DNA of 64,000 bases from Candidatus Acidiferrum typicum (GCA_002478115.1 DLMH01000102.1:36734-100733), one strand, 5' to 3'. Numbered from the stretch's first letter, positions 51,809-62,337 are shown. Notes: generated by a model from the letters alone, not told the origin. A program made the numbers and translations.

Positions 51809-52283
51809 GATTCCTCTCTTCAGAATTACCTTATTTTGATTTGTTGGCCTTATGGAACCGGGACCTGGGATCCGCCTCAGGGGGTGTTGCGTCCCATTGT
51901 GGGAACAGCTCTTCGGAGAGGCGACGATGGCCTGAGAGGAGGTACACGCCGACCCGTCGGGATGTGTTACTTCCGGGGAGGTCAATGGCAGAGTGTTACT
52001 CCAAAGCGAAACGCAAGTCAATACTCAGAGCTACTGTTAATCCGATAAACAACCGTTACTGGCGGTAGGCGACCAGTGCTTGCGTGTCGCATAGAAACAT
52101 CGATTAAAACCGGAAAAATCTGGGCTCAGATGCGTCGCTTGAGGCCAAGTCCCGGTAAGTCGCCAAACCGGACATCTTGCTCCCAGTACCTACTTCGGCG
52201 GCTACGGCGTTTACCAGTCTTCTGACCCCGCGCCTGCCCTGTGGGAGAAACAAGCTCGGAAGGGAACTGCATCCAAACAAGAA
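51809..52283. promoter_or_regulatory. Long leader region of the Ig-repeat gene, no other gene seen
   Basis: On the minus strand TTGACT followed after 17 bases by TAACAC (plus about 51985-52013) is a plausible promoter, giving a 5' leader of about 230 bases. The leader includes GC-rich inverted segments (for example around 51870-51960). I compared it by eye with c-di-GMP and other riboswitch cores and saw no match. No convincing ORF lies here besides the leader peptide. Confidence 0.4.
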
Positions 52284-52312
52284 CGCGCCGGAGAGACCAG
52301 CTCTCCGGCGCG
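52284..52312 (-). terminator. Terminator-like hairpin after the PEGA-OmpA gene
   Basis: Perfect 12-base arms, cgcgccggagag (52284-52295) and ctctccggcgcg (52301-52312), enclose accag. It lies 18 bases past the stop of the minus-strand gene at 52331. The following minus-strand bases are only partly T (ttcttgttt). Confidence 0.75.
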
Positions 52313-52330
52313 CCCGTGTTTCGGAATTGA

Positions 52331-54031
52331 TTACTGGGCCGCTTCGACCTTCTTCACTGCTGGTTTCGGTACCTGCCAGATAATCTGGGAGTCGGCGGCA
52401 CTGTGCGGATAAGACTCCGTCGACTTTTTCCCCGAGGGCAGAAGCACGATATCCACGCGGCGGTTGTAGGCCAGCCAATCGCCCTCGACGTTCTTAAGGC
52501 GCGCCTTGGGCGGCTGGTTCGGGTTCGCGGCCTCGAGTTCCTTTACGGCCGTCTTGTCGATTGGGCGCTCTTTCCCGTAAGCGGCGGTCTGAATTTTGCC
52601 AGCCGCGATGCCTTGCTCGACGAGATACTCCTTGACGCGCTCGACGCGCCGCTCGCTCAACTCCTGGTTAAAGGGCACCGAGCCGCGTGCATCCGCGTGC
52701 GCTTCCACCGACAACTTTGCGTCCGGATCGTACTCGAGATACTTCTTGAATCCAGCGGCCAGCGTTGCCAGTTCCATCTGCTGGCTCTTGACCAACCCGA
52801 GCTGCGGGTGCTTCTCGTCGGGATAGTCTGTGGGATAAAAGACGCTCTGCAGCACGACCTCCGGAATCGCTTCGATCGAGCCGGTAATGTGAATCGCCGC
52901 TGTTTGCGTAGCCGAGCCGCCGCAGACGTTCGTGGCGTTCAGCGTGTACGTCGTTGATTCGTCCACCGGGCCAATGTCAGTCTTCTTTGGCTCACCCTTG
53001 ACCGTCTGACTGCCACTAGGATCGACTTTGCCCACGGGGTCGAGGTTAATCGAATCAGCATTCGATGTGGACCAAGTCAGCGTCGAAGATTCCTGCGTAA
53101 TGACCCTGTCGCCAATCTTCCGGTAATGGAGTTCCGCCGGATTGGTGGAGAGAGTCGCATCCACCTTCGTATTGACGTCGACCGTCCCGCTTCCCTTGAC
53201 CGTTCCGCCCGGACCCGATGCGTCGAAGTCGTAGGTCGTGGTCGCGTGCGGTGTCACGGACTGGCTGCCGCTTGTTGGCACGGCGCCAATTCCGCTGATG
53301 GTCGCGTCCACCGTTTCGGTCGTCTGCCAAGTGAGTGTCGAGGATTGGCTGCAGTTGATGCTGGTGGGTGCAAGGCTGAAATTGCCGGTCACACCCGCGA
53401 CAGCGATCAGGTCGCTGATCCACCCGCCCTTATAGCGCGGCTCGCTCGTCAATTTCGCGAGGTTCTGCTTGTCCTTGGCCGTCTGCGCGCCGCTCTTGGA
53501 CAGGTCGATGGAGACCTTCTTGTTCGCAGCGACAGTGACATCGCCCGCCCAGACGTCGCTCCCATTCTTAGTCACCTCCACGTGATAGGTTCCTGGCGGT
53601 ACGAGCAGGTTTCTGTGCCACCACCAATCGTGGTTTGTCGCACCTACGTGCCCGACGAAATAGGAAGGAGTCTTGCCGTTCAGCAAGACCGCTGCATGGC
53701 TATCGCTTCCCTTGAACTCGATCTGGCCGTAAGGAGCATTCACGGGACCGCCAGTGGCGTCGAGCGTCACTTTCAGGTCGCTCGTTTTACCCGAATCGAT
53801 GTTGACGTCCTGCGTCGAGGTTTTGTAACCGTAATTCATGACAGCGACCGCGTGCTTCCCCGGGGTGAGAGAGATTGTTTCGCTGCCGTCGCGGATGGCT
53901 TTACCGTCCACAAACACATACGCATGCTTCGGAATCACCTTGATCTTCAACTTTCCGTCTTGCGCGAAGCCCGCGGTGGCGCAGAACATCATGGCCACCA
54001 CAAGGGTTAATAGGTATCCAAGTCGTCGCAT
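52331..54031 (-). CDS. PEGA and OmpA-family envelope protein, 566 aa
   Basis: A signal peptide (residues 1-23) is followed by PEGA-like beta domains (KIKVIPKHAYVFVDGKAIRD and later GTYHVEVTKNG). Two Ig-like segments with STLTW and TTYDFDA follow (about 230-385). An OmpA/MotB peptidoglycan-binding domain lies at about 425-550, with LSVEAHADARGSVPFNQELS and RRVERVKEYLVEQGI. The protein should be anchored to the cell wall in the periplasm or outer membrane. The conserved Asp and Arg of the diaminopimelate site are present in AHADARG and YNRRVDI. It is a single gene with its own terminator. Confidence 0.9.
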   Translation of the reverse strand: MRRLGYLLTLVVAMMFCATAGFAQDGKLKIKVIPKHAYVFVDGKAIRDGSETISLTPGKHAVAVMNYGYKTSTQDVNIDSGKTSDLKVTLDATGGPVNAPYGQIEFKGSDSHAAVLLNGKTPSYFVGHVGATNHDWWWHRNLLVPPGTYHVEVTKNGSDVWAGDVTVAANKKVSIDLSKSGAQTAKDKQNLAKLTSEPRYKGGWISDLIAVAGVTGNFSLAPTSINCSQSSTLTWQTTETVDATISGIGAVPTSGSQSVTPHATTTYDFDASGPGGTVKGSGTVDVNTKVDATLSTNPAELHYRKIGDRVITQESSTLTWSTSNADSINLDPVGKVDPSGSQTVKGEPKKTDIGPVDESTTYTLNATNVCGGSATQTAAIHITGSIEAIPEVVLQSVFYPTDYPDEKHPQLGLVKSQQMELATLAAGFKKYLEYDPDAKLSVEAHADARGSVPFNQELSERRVERVKEYLVEQGIAAGKIQTAAYGKERPIDKTAVKELEAANPNQPPKARLKNVEGDWLAYNRRVDIVLLPSGKKSTESYPHSAADSQIIWQVPKPAVKKVEAAQ

Positions 54032-54443
54032 CTCCGTCCCTCCTCAGCCGAAATGTCCGTTTTGAACTTCTAGACGGTATTGTACACCCGCCGCCCTGCA
54101 GTCCTTATTGCAACCTTAAACTTTGCCGACGTCTATATCTGTTCACTTTTATACAGCCTTAGGGAGATCTTCTCGGCAGGCAGGATTAACTGCTGGTAAG
54201 CCGGCTTACCGGACAGTATTCCTGTTCTCCGGCAAATGCGCGTGCATCGACAGTTGGCACAATCGCGGGGTCTCAATGGGGCAGGCTGTGGCGGCAAGTT
54301 CGTTGTGCGGAGGGCGGGAGAAGAGTATCATCCGCGGGTTAGAGGTCTACATCGTAAATTTCGGTTACTACCTCGACCGTGCTGCTCAATCGGGGTGTCT
54401 GGCCATCCACCGCAGTTCCAGAAATCAAACAGGAGTAAGAGAA
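54032..54443. other. Divergent intergenic region, no gene seen
   Basis: This is the shared upstream region of the OmpA-like gene (minus) and the serine hydrolase gene (plus). A frame continuous with the hydrolase is open back to 54123, but its composition is not protein-like and it lacks a signal peptide. The stretch around 54110-54160 is AT-richer and may hold promoters. Confidence 0.45.
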
Positions 54444-55772
54444 ATGATGAACACACGATTCTCGCGTTTCGCCTTAACGCTGTTCGCCGGACTGCTGATT
54501 GTCGCCGGCGCGCTTCAGACCCCGGCTCAGCAAGCGAACAAGAAGGCCGCCGATCTTGCCCAGAATAAGCCGGAGTCGCTGGGTTTCTCGTCGGAGCGGC
54601 TCGAGCGGCTTCATGCGACGATGCAGCAGGAAGTGGACCAGAAGCGGCTTGCCGGCATCGTCACAATCCTGGCGCGGCACGGCAAAGTGGTCGAGGAGCG
54701 GACCTACGGCAAGAAAGACATCGCGAGCGGCGCGCCGATGGCGAAGGACACCATCTTTCGCATCTACTCCATGAGCAAGCCCATCACCGGCGTGGCCATG
54801 ATGATCCTCTACGAAGAGGGCAAATGGCATCCCTCCGATCCGATCGCGAAGTACATTCCAGAGTTTGCCCACCTGAAAGTTTTCAAGGGCGTGGATCAGA
54901 GCGGCAACATGATCCTGGAGAACCCTGTGCATCCTCCAACGATGCACGAGCTGATGACTCACACCGCCGGCTTCACTTACGGGTTTTTCGGAAACAGTCT
55001 GGTCGACAAGATGTACAAGGACCAGCAAGTGCTGGAATCCAAGTCCCTGCAGGAGATGATCGACAAGCTTGCGAAGATTCCTTTGCTTTACCAGCCGGGA
55101 AGCCGCTGGGTCTACAGCGTGTCCATGGATATCCAAGGCTATATCGTGGAAAAATTGTCGGGCCAGTCCCTGCCCGATTTCGAGCAGCAACGCGTTTTGG
55201 GGCCGCTCGGCATGAAGGACACGGGCTTTTTTGTTCCCAAAGAAAAGCGCAACCGGTTTGCCACGCTCTATCGAGAAGATCAAAAAGGCGAACTGACCGC
55301 AGGAGCGACGGACGGGGGAGTGCCCACCGACTATGCAACGCAGCCAACGATGCCCTCGGGCGGCGGCGGTATGGTCTCTACGGCGGAGGACTATCTGCGC
55401 TTCGCTCAGATGCTCCTGAATCGCGGCGAACTGGACGGCGTGCGCATCCTGGCGCCGGCCACGGCACAGCTCATGACCGCAAACCATCTCGCTCCCAGTC
55501 TTATGACGGACGATGATCCATTGAACCCCCGGCCCGGCTTGGGGTGGGGCTACGATTGCGCGGTCTTCACGGACCCGCCGCAAGCCGACGTGATGGTTGG
55601 TCAGGGCACTTTCTTCTGGCTGGGAGCGGCGGACACGTGGTTCTGGGCCGATCCCATGAACGATGTGATTTTTGTTGGCATGACCCAGCGAATGCTCGGC
55701 CCCGAGTGGCCGGATGTGGAGGCGTTGAGCCAACCCACCGTCTATCAGGCGCTCCTGCAGCCGAAGATGTAA
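54444..55772 (+). CDS. Serine hydrolase of the class C beta-lactamase family
   Basis: After a signal peptide (MNTRFSRFALTLFAGLLIVA) the 442-residue protein shows the S-x-x-K motif in IYSMSKPITGV (about residues 109-119), where Ser is the nucleophile. A Tyr motif YSVS near residue 231 replaces the usual YxN. A C-terminal GTFFWLGAADTWFW stands where H/K-x-G is expected. Such proteins are often esterases or D-amino peptidases rather than true beta-lactamases. ATG 54444 has aggag 8 bases upstream. Convergent with the IorB-type gene. Confidence 0.9.
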   Translation: MMNTRFSRFALTLFAGLLIVAGALQTPAQQANKKAADLAQNKPESLGFSSERLERLHATMQQEVDQKRLAGIVTILARHGKVVEERTYGKKDIASGAPMAKDTIFRIYSMSKPITGVAMMILYEEGKWHPSDPIAKYIPEFAHLKVFKGVDQSGNMILENPVHPPTMHELMTHTAGFTYGFFGNSLVDKMYKDQQVLESKSLQEMIDKLAKIPLLYQPGSRWVYSVSMDIQGYIVEKLSGQSLPDFEQQRVLGPLGMKDTGFFVPKEKRNRFATLYREDQKGELTAGATDGGVPTDYATQPTMPSGGGGMVSTAEDYLRFAQMLLNRGELDGVRILAPATAQLMTANHLAPSLMTDDDPLNPRPGLGWGYDCAVFTDPPQADVMVGQGTFFWLGAADTWFWADPMNDVIFVGMTQRMLGPEWPDVEALSQPTVYQALLQPKM

Positions 55773-55873
55773 GAGAAACTATTCGTCGGGTTGTCGGACG
55801 AGCGGCTGGTGCGAAATCTGGAAGTCACGCCGAAGGCGAAGAGTTGCCCGCAATCACGGCCTGCTGTTGTTGC

Positions 55874-58102
55874 TCAGGCCCAGCTATAGCCGTGCTTCGC
55901 CAGGGGCAGGGAACGAATTCGCTTGCCCGTGGCCGCAAAGATGGCGTTGCACACTGCAGGAAGGACGGGCGGCAGCGCCGGCTCGCCCAATCCTGTTGGC
56001 GGATTATCCGTGCGCAGGAAATGCACCTCAATCGCGGCAGGCAATTGGTTTATGCGCATAGGCGTATATTCGTGGAAATTGCTCTGCACTGCCCGCCCGC
56101 GGTCGATGGTGATTTCGTAACTCATCACGGAGCTCAAACCTTCCAGGACCGCGCCGCGCACCTGATTGTCCGCGTTGCTAGGGTTGATAATCTGGCTGCC
56201 AATATCACCGGCTACCCACACATTGTTCACTTTCACGGCACTATTGGAGTCGACGCTGAGTTCCACCACTTCCGCAAAATAGCCACGATGCGAAAACTGG
56301 AAAGCCACGCCCATCCCCGTGCCCTTCGGCAAGGTTCGCTTGCCCCAGCCGGATTTCTCCGCAACCAGGCGCACGACGCCTTGCATTCGTGTGGCGTCCA
56401 GATTGCCGGAGAAGGGGTCTGGCTTTGCGTCAGGCGTGGCCACCCGCGCGAGGCTCAGTAACTCCAGCCGGAACTCCACAGGATCCTTGCCCGCGGCGTG
56501 CGCGAGTTCATCCGTAAACGACTGGAAGGCCCAGGAAAACGCATTGCTGCGCGGCGCGCGCAACGCATACGTTGGCACGCCCAGGGGCATCAGGGACGCG
56601 CCGAACTGGAAATTCGGCAGAAAGGTTCCCGGGAATTCGTTGCCGGGAATATTCGCCGAGGGAGCAAACTGCTCTCCCTGGCCGAAAGTCACGAAGTGAT
56701 TGCGCCACGCTACAACTTTTCCGGAAGCATCCAATCCGCCTTTCAGGAAATGAAATCCCGCGGGGCGATAGTGATCGTGGTGGAAATCGTCCTCGCGCGT
56801 CCATAACAGCTTTACGGGTACGCCCGCGCGCTTGGCGATGGCGGCCGCTTCCAGCATGTAATCGTTCGTCAGGCGTCGCCCAAACCCACCGCCCGCCCGC
56901 ATCATGTGCACGATGATGTCGTCGTGCGGAATCCCCAGGACCTTGGCCACCTGCATACGGCCGGATTCGGGTGTCTGGCTGGGCGACCAGAATTCCAGTT
57001 TTCCGTCATGGAAGTGCGCCAGGCAGTTTTCGGGTTCCATCGGCGCATGGGCCAGGAACGGGTAGTCGTAAGCGGCTTCCACGATCTTCGCGGCGGATCG
57101 CAGCGCGGCATCCGCGTCGCCATCCTTGCGCAGCGTGATGGCCGGCTCCTGCTTGGAAAGTTCCAAGGCGCGCCGCGCGAATCCTTCGCTGCTCTGTTGC
57201 GCGGTGGCGCCCTCGTCCCACTTGATTTGCAGCTTTTGACGCGCGGAGTTGGCCTGCCACCAGGTGTCCGCAAGGATGGCCACGCCGCTGTGCAGTCCAA
57301 GCAGCTCCGTCGTGCCTTCAACCACAAACGCCTGCCGCACTCCGGGCAAGGACTTCACATCCTCGACGTTGGCAGTCACCACTTTTCCGGCGAACACCGG
57401 GCACTTCTCGTAAACGGCCCACAACATACCGGGAACACGAAAGTCGATGCTGTAAATCGGCTTGCCCGTTACGATGGAGGGAACATCCACGCCGGTGATC
57501 GGCTTGCCGATGATTTTGTAATTCTTCGGGTCTTTCAGCGTGACGGAGTTCAAATCCGGCGGCGCCAGGGTCGCGGCTTTTTCCGCCAGCGCGCCGTAAG
57601 CCAGCGTACGCTTTGAAGCCGTATGGATTACCCGTCCGGAAGAGGTTTCGCATTCCGATTGCGGCACGGACCACGTCTGCGCGGCGGCTGCCACAAACAT
57701 CTGCCGGCAGGCGGCTCCCACGCGCCGCAGCGGGTCCCAGTTCGTGGGAGTGGACGTGCTTCCCCCGGCGACCTGTCGCCCATATTTTGTCTCGTCCAGA
57801 TCCGCTTGCTCAATCCGGACGTCCTTCCAATCCACATCAAACTCCTCGGCGATGATCATGGGAAGATGCGTTTTGACGCCCTGGCCAAGCTCCGGGTTCT
57901 TCGCGGTTATGGTGACAATTCCATTCGCCGCCACGCGAATAAATGCCGTGGGAACATAGGCCGGGGTGGGCGGCTGGGGCCCTGCTGCTTGTCCCGCAAG
58001 GACGTCCGGGAAAATGGGCACGTGGCAGGCGAGCAAAAAGCCGCCGCCGCTAACCGCGGAAACGCGCAGGAAGGTACGCCGATCAATGGCAGTCGCAAGC
58101 AT
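55874..58102 (-). CDS. Tat-exported molybdenum hydroxylase large subunit (IorB type)
   Basis: This belongs to the isoquinoline 1-oxidoreductase beta-subunit branch of the xanthine oxidase family. A Tat signal ([18 protein letters not shown]) is followed by two aldehyde-oxidase/xanthine-dehydrogenase domains. Molybdopterin-contacting motifs are [28 protein letters not shown] and the C-terminal [14 protein letters not shown], whose Glu is the catalytic base. ATG 58102 has ggagg 4 bases upstream and gives a normal Tat N-terminus. The 2Fe-2S small subunit (IorA), normally adjacent, is absent from the window. The gene lies 287 bases behind the aldo/keto reductase gene on the same strand. Substrate unknown. 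Confidence 0.92.
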   Translation of the reverse strand: MLATAIDRRTFLRVSAVSGGGFLLACHVPIFPDVLAGQAAGPQPPTPAYVPTAFIRVAANGIVTITAKNPELGQGVKTHLPMIIAEEFDVDWKDVRIEQADLDETKYGRQVAGGSTSTPTNWDPLRRVGAACRQMFVAAAAQTWSVPQSECETSSGRVIHTASKRTLAYGALAEKAATLAPPDLNSVTLKDPKNYKIIGKPITGVDVPSIVTGKPIYSIDFRVPGMLWAVYEKCPVFAGKVVTANVEDVKSLPGVRQAFVVEGTTELLGLHSGVAILADTWWQANSARQKLQIKWDEGATAQQSSEGFARRALELSKQEPAITLRKDGDADAALRSAAKIVEAAYDYPFLAHAPMEPENCLAHFHDGKLEFWSPSQTPESGRMQVAKVLGIPHDDIIVHMMRAGGGFGRRLTNDYMLEAAAIAKRAGVPVKLLWTREDDFHHDHYRPAGFHFLKGGLDASGKVVAWRNHFVTFGQGEQFAPSANIPGNEFPGTFLPNFQFGASLMPLGVPTYALRAPRSNAFSWAFQSFTDELAHAAGKDPVEFRLELLSLARVATPDAKPDPFSGNLDATRMQGVVRLVAEKSGWGKRTLPKGTGMGVAFQFSHRGYFAEVVELSVDSNSAVKVNNVWVAGDIGSQIINPSNADNQVRGAVLEGLSSVMSYEITIDRGRAVQSNFHEYTPMRINQLPAAIEVHFLRTDNPPTGLGEPALPPVLPAVCNAIFAATGKRIRSLPLAKHGYSWA

Positions 58103-58389
58103 AGGGCCTCCTGACAAAAGACAACGCTTCTTGCTCACGCGTGGTGAACGACTTCAGTTTGACGCCCGCCAGGCCGAAACGGTTTCAGTTGCGAACACCG
58201 CTGTCACACCTAATCACTTGTTTTCCGTGCCGGCTGCATTTAAAGCCGGATCGGCAGTTCTGGGGGAATTATGGGGCAAGCGCCCGATTAGCGCTATTTT
58301 AAAATGCGTGAGCCAGGCAAGGGCCTGTGTTTCAGCGGTGAAATGAGGAAATTTCAACAGCCGCAAAATTGGCGCATCGTCGCGTTTGT

Positions 58390-59616
58390 TCAGGCGGAAA
58401 AGGCAGTCCCGCGCGTTAACGCCTTGAGTTCGCCAATTTTCCGGGCGACTTGCACGGAGTTTCGGCACGCCACGCTGCACGCATCGCAAAGTCTGCAAGC
58501 TTCCAATCCTTTGCCCGCGGGAATTCCGGCAAGCATGGTCCGTGCCATGTCTGCATTGCCGTATTGCAGGGCGTACATGTGCGAACGCATCAACGCCGGG
58601 ACTTCCACCCGCTTGGGGCAGGCTTCGCGGCACTCGCCGCATTGCTGGCAAAATTCCGCTTGTGCCGTGAAGCTCTTGTCGGCCAAGAATGTATTCTCCT
58701 CTTCGGTGTAAGCCAAGTTACCGACGACGGAGAAATCCTGCTCCAGATGCTCATAGGTACTGAAGCCGGGAATCGCCGTGGTCACAAAGTCATGATTGAG
58801 CACCCACTTCAGCAGCGCGGTCTGGCTTACCGGCGGAAGCGGCTTCGGCAGGTGGACGTCCGGGCGAACGCTGCCGCCCGCTTGCGTTTTCATGGCGATG
58901 ACGCCGATGCCACTCTTAGCCGCGCGCTCGATCGTGCCCAAAATGCCGTTGTCGTGCGCCATCGTGTAATTCAACGTGACCAGAACCACATCGAACATAT
59001 TCAGCCGAATCGCCTCACTGATAACGTCCACGGTCTTGTGCGTGGAAATCCCGATGAAGCGCGTCTTGCCCTCTTTTTTCAGCGTGCGCAATGCTTCCAG
59101 CGGACCTTCCGAGTGGGCGTCTTCCACGGAATCCACCGAGTGGTAAAACAAAATATCCACGTGATCCATCTGCAGCCGCTTCAGACTTTTCTCCGTCTGT
59201 TCGATGAAGCGCGCCTTGCCGTCCGCGGTGTTGAGCTCGCGATCATGGTCCCGGACAGCCTCCTTGGTGGCAATCGTCACCTTTTCGCGAACGCCCATAT
59301 CCTTGATGACCTGGCCGACCATCTCCTCATTGCGCCCCCGTTGATACCCGGCTGCAGTGTCATAGTGGCGTATGCCCAATTCGTACGCGCGCCGCAGGAG
59401 TCCCGGCACGTCTGCGTTCATCACTCCCATGCTGACAATGGGAAGCGTCATGCCCGTCTTGCCGAGCGTACGCTGCAGGATCGGACCGGATGCGGTAGTC
59501 TTCATCGGCGGATTGGCGAAGAGCAGATCAGTCCGCCCCAGGATTCCCGCGGCGCCGGCCAAAGCCAGCGGCTTGACGATGAACTCCCTGCGATTCCACT
59601 CGTTCTGGTTTTTCAT
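58390..59616 (-). CDS. Tat-exported aldo/keto reductase with ferredoxin domain
   Basis: The Tat signal NRREFIVKPLALAGAAG is followed by an aldo/keto reductase barrel with the tetrad in HYDTAAGY (Asp, Tyr), ATKEAV (Lys) and FYHSVD (His). The C-terminal 90 residues carry two 4Fe-4S motifs, CQQCGECREACP and CRLCDACSVAC. This fusion suggests electron transfer to or from the barrel rather than simple NADPH reduction. It is the fourth gene of a run of exported redox genes; the NapH-NapG fusion ends 24 bases upstream. Its substrate is unknown. Confidence 0.92.
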   Translation of the reverse strand: MKNQNEWNRREFIVKPLALAGAAGILGRTDLLFANPPMKTTASGPILQRTLGKTGMTLPIVSMGVMNADVPGLLRRAYELGIRHYDTAAGYQRGRNEEMVGQVIKDMGVREKVTIATKEAVRDHDRELNTADGKARFIEQTEKSLKRLQMDHVDILFYHSVDSVEDAHSEGPLEALRTLKKEGKTRFIGISTHKTVDVISEAIRLNMFDVVLVTLNYTMAHDNGILGTIERAAKSGIGVIAMKTQAGGSVRPDVHLPKPLPPVSQTALLKWVLNHDFVTTAIPGFSTYEHLEQDFSVVGNLAYTEEENTFLADKSFTAQAEFCQQCGECREACPKRVEVPALMRSHMYALQYGNADMARTMLAGIPAGKGLEACRLCDACSVACRNSVQVARKIGELKALTRGTAFSA

Positions 59617-59640
59617 GGTTGGCTCCTCGAAGTATCACCC

Positions 59641-61326
59641 TCAGTTTTGACCGCTGCCGTACCCGGAATAGGCGTCAGGCAAGAAAATCTGATTCTTGGG
59701 ATTGCGCGTTTCTCCCACGCTGGTGATGCGCACGCCGCGCTCGTCGCTGATGGGGCATTTGGTTTCGCAAATTCCGCAGCCGATGCAGAGGTCGGGATTC
59801 AAGCGTGGCTGCTTCACCGTCGTATAACTTCCGTCCGGCGTCATCACCTGCACTTCCTGGAACCAAATCGCTTTCTTGGGCGTCGGGCAGTGTTCTTCGC
59901 ACACGATGCAGGAACGCGCGGAAGCGTAGGGCAAGCAGCGGTTGCGATCGAAGAACGCCGTGCCGATCCGCACCTTCTGTTTTTCTTCGACGATCAGCTT
60001 TTGAATCGCATGAGTCGGGCACGCCTGCGAACACAATGTGCACTCGTAGTCGCAGTAACCGATTCTCATTTTCAGCACGGGAGTCCACAGGCCGGCCATC
60101 CCGCCTTCGCTCATGGCTGGATGAATCGCGTTCGTCGGGCAAACTTTCATGCACTCGCCGCAGCGAATGCACTTGGCGAGGAATTCGTCTTCGCTCGCTG
60201 CACCTGGAGGCCGAATCAAAGCGGGATTGAATTCGCTCGCTTCGCCCATCGCGCTGGTGCGCACCAGGAGCACGGCCCCAATGCCCGCGACTCCCGAGAC
60301 CAAGAGTGATCTGCGTTTCAGGTCCAACTGCATCGGGCGCGGCGGCCGGAAGAAATTCCGCAGCCACTGGAATGGCGCCGTGAATCCCTTCGCGCCGGGG
60401 ATGTCCACGCGAAACGTTACGGCATGGTGCGGGCAGGATTCGTGGCAATTCCAGCAGTAGAAACATTCCGAGGGTTTCCAGCCCTCCGCTATATCCGGAT
60501 TCGCCCCGCCCTGACAGTCCGTAACGCAAAGGCGGCAGTTGTTGCAGATCTCGTCGTTGCGTTGCAGCCGGACGATCGGATTCTTGGCCGCGACGCCGAG
60601 CAGTGCGCCGAGGGGGCAAATGTACCGGCACCAGAATCGCGCGCGATAGAGGTTGAGCAGAAGGATGGCGAAAAAGATCAGCGCGATGAGGAACGTTCCA
60701 TAGAAGTGCGGCTGAGAGGTAGCCAGCACGTGCCTTCGCAGCACTTCATAGATGGGCTCGGTCACTACCGTGAGCCGCGCTTTGCCTACGCCCGGATCGG
60801 CCTGATAAATCCAGGTGAAAAGTGATTTTATTCCATCATTCGCCGTGGGATAGAGCACGATGGCCGTGCTCCGGTAAAAGAACGAAAACGGATCGAACCA
60901 CCCCACCAGATTCAGCCCCAGCAGCGCAGCCACCAGCAAACTGCCTAGAAGATAGTATTTTGATTTTTGCCACTTCGTATAGCCGCCGACGGTAAGACGC
61001 GCTTTGGCAGACGACTTCCGCCAGGCGGTCATCATGTTGTGCAGCGTCCCGACGGGGCACACCCAGCCGCAGAACCAACGGCCGAAGATGATTGTTGCCC
61101 CAAGGGTGATCAGCGCAAGCAGCATGGACGAGGCAATCTGATGCGAAGCTATCCATGCGGAGAAAAACGCCAGCGGGTCGAGATCAAAGAACAATGTAAC
61201 GCGGCCGCCGAGCCGATTGATGGGATGGTAGGCCGCCTGAATGAACAAATAGAGGAACAGCAGCATGAACCCGGTCTGGCTTGCCCGGCGGAGCCACACT
61301 GGCCATGAAATGTGTTTTTTCTCCAT
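59641..61326 (-). CDS. NapH-NapG-type membrane iron-sulfur fusion protein
   Basis: The first 270 residues resemble NapH/NosR-type quinol-oxidising proteins: about five membrane helices and two C-x-x-x-CP motifs (CGWVCPVG, CRYICPLG). Then come 4Fe-4S motifs CNNCRLCVTDC and CYCWNCHESCPH. At about residue 330 an internal Tat-like KRRSLLVSGVAGIGAVLL begins a NapG-like part with CIRCGECMKVCP, CTLCSQACP, CIVCEEHCP and CIGCGICETKCP. NapG and NapH are usually separate; here they are one 561-residue chain. It should pass electrons between the quinone pool and periplasmic partners encoded beside it. Confidence 0.9.
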   Translation of the reverse strand: MEKKHISWPVWLRRASQTGFMLLFLYLFIQAAYHPINRLGGRVTLFFDLDPLAFFSAWIASHQIASSMLLALITLGATIIFGRWFCGWVCPVGTLHNMMTAWRKSSAKARLTVGGYTKWQKSKYYLLGSLLVAALLGLNLVGWFDPFSFFYRSTAIVLYPTANDGIKSLFTWIYQADPGVGKARLTVVTEPIYEVLRRHVLATSQPHFYGTFLIALIFFAILLLNLYRARFWCRYICPLGALLGVAAKNPIVRLQRNDEICNNCRLCVTDCQGGANPDIAEGWKPSECFYCWNCHESCPHHAVTFRVDIPGAKGFTAPFQWLRNFFRPPRPMQLDLKRRSLLVSGVAGIGAVLLVRTSAMGEASEFNPALIRPPGAASEDEFLAKCIRCGECMKVCPTNAIHPAMSEGGMAGLWTPVLKMRIGYCDYECTLCSQACPTHAIQKLIVEEKQKVRIGTAFFDRNRCLPYASARSCIVCEEHCPTPKKAIWFQEVQVMTPDGSYTTVKQPRLNPDLCIGCGICETKCPISDERGVRITSVGETRNPKNQIFLPDAYSGYGSGQN

Positions 61327-61355
61327 TAGGGTTGGCCCGGTTTCCGAGTCTGCGA

Positions 61356-62291
61356 TTACAATTCCGCCCGCCGCGGTTTCAGAGATTCGAAATCCATCGT
61401 TCCGAGTTTGCGATTGCTGGCCTCCACGATGTAACCAATGTCCTGAGGTTTCAGGCCCAGCAGGGTTGCGCCGAACGAATCCACCGCCACCTGATCCACT
61501 CCCGCAGCCACGGTGTCCCGGCGCTGCACGTCCGCCAGGTTGCCGCCGCTCGGCCCATTCGCAGTGAGCACGCGCACGCCATCAAGCACCACCAGGTTCG
61601 GGCGGAAAAACGCCGCAAGGTCCACTACCGTATTGCTCAAGTCCTGATGGAAGCGGTTGCGCTCGCCGCCCATCACACCCATCAGGTTTTTGATCCCCAG
61701 CGTCGCTTTGCAAAGGCCGTGGTTCTTGGCAATAGGAATGTTGATGAATTTATTCACGCCCAGCGCATCGGCATACACATCCCAAGCCGGCAGAACCTTG
61801 CCGTTCAGCTTGGTGCTCTTGAATTTGCGGTCGTCCATCACAAAGCAGTCCGCGCCCGCCTTCTGCGCCGCTTCCTGAATTCCGCTGCGTGCAAAAGAAG
61901 GCACGGCGGGGTTACACGGGTTGTCGCTCACGATCACGTGCTTCGCGCCAGCCTGGTAACACAGTGCAATCACGGTCGCGACAACGTCTGGATTGGTGGT
62001 GGCCGCCTGTTCCGGCTTGCGGTTCCAGCCGATGTTCGGTTTCACCCACACAATGTCTCCGCGGTTCACGAATCGCTGCATGCCGCCGAGCCCGGCGATC
62101 GCTTCCCGCGTCAAGCGCTGCGATTCTTCGGCAATTCCGTCGGGCTCCTTTGGGGACGTGCGATAGTGCGCGATGCTCAGCGCCGGGCCGCTCGCCGCCG
62201 CGAGCGCATCCCACGCAAACGGGCCAAGTTTCAGCGCCGCGCCTCCCAGCGCCAGCGTCTTCAAGAATGTTCTGCGGGGACAGTCTTTCAT
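61356..62291 (-). CDS. Tat-exported DUF362 protein
   Basis: A Tat signal (PRRTFLKTLALGGAALKLG) precedes a DUF362 domain: DIVWVKPNIGWNR, HVIVSDNPCN, NIPIAKNHGLCKATLGIKNL and LVVLDGVRVL. The function of DUF362 is unknown; members often occur beside or fused to ferredoxin domains. It ends 29 bases before the NapH-NapG fusion gene and begins 46 bases after the DUF6599-like gene. A role in iron-sulfur or electron-transfer chemistry is inferred from this constant company. Confidence 0.88.
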   Translation of the reverse strand: MKDCPRRTFLKTLALGGAALKLGPFAWDALAAASGPALSIAHYRTSPKEPDGIAEESQRLTREAIAGLGGMQRFVNRGDIVWVKPNIGWNRKPEQAATTNPDVVATVIALCYQAGAKHVIVSDNPCNPAVPSFARSGIQEAAQKAGADCFVMDDRKFKSTKLNGKVLPAWDVYADALGVNKFINIPIAKNHGLCKATLGIKNLMGVMGGERNRFHQDLSNTVVDLAAFFRPNLVVLDGVRVLTANGPSGGNLADVQRRDTVAAGVDQVAVDSFGATLLGLKPQDIGYIVEASNRKLGTMDFESLKPRRAEL

Positions 62292-62337
62292 GGGGTCGCC
62301 TAAGTCTGCGATTCGACGAAAATCGAGCCGCTCCCTC

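Noticed and set aside
51809..52030. Possible riboswitch in the leader of the Ig-repeat gene
   Set aside because: No core motif of c-di-GMP, cobalamin, TPP or molybdenum cofactor riboswitches could be aligned by eye.
54123..54443. Upstream extension of the serine hydrolase gene
   Set aside because: The signal peptide and aggag site fix the start at 54444; the extension would bury the signal peptide.
58450..60309. 619-codon plus-strand frame across the aldo/keto reductase and NapHG genes
   Set aside because: It spans two real genes on the other strand and has no domain or plausible start.
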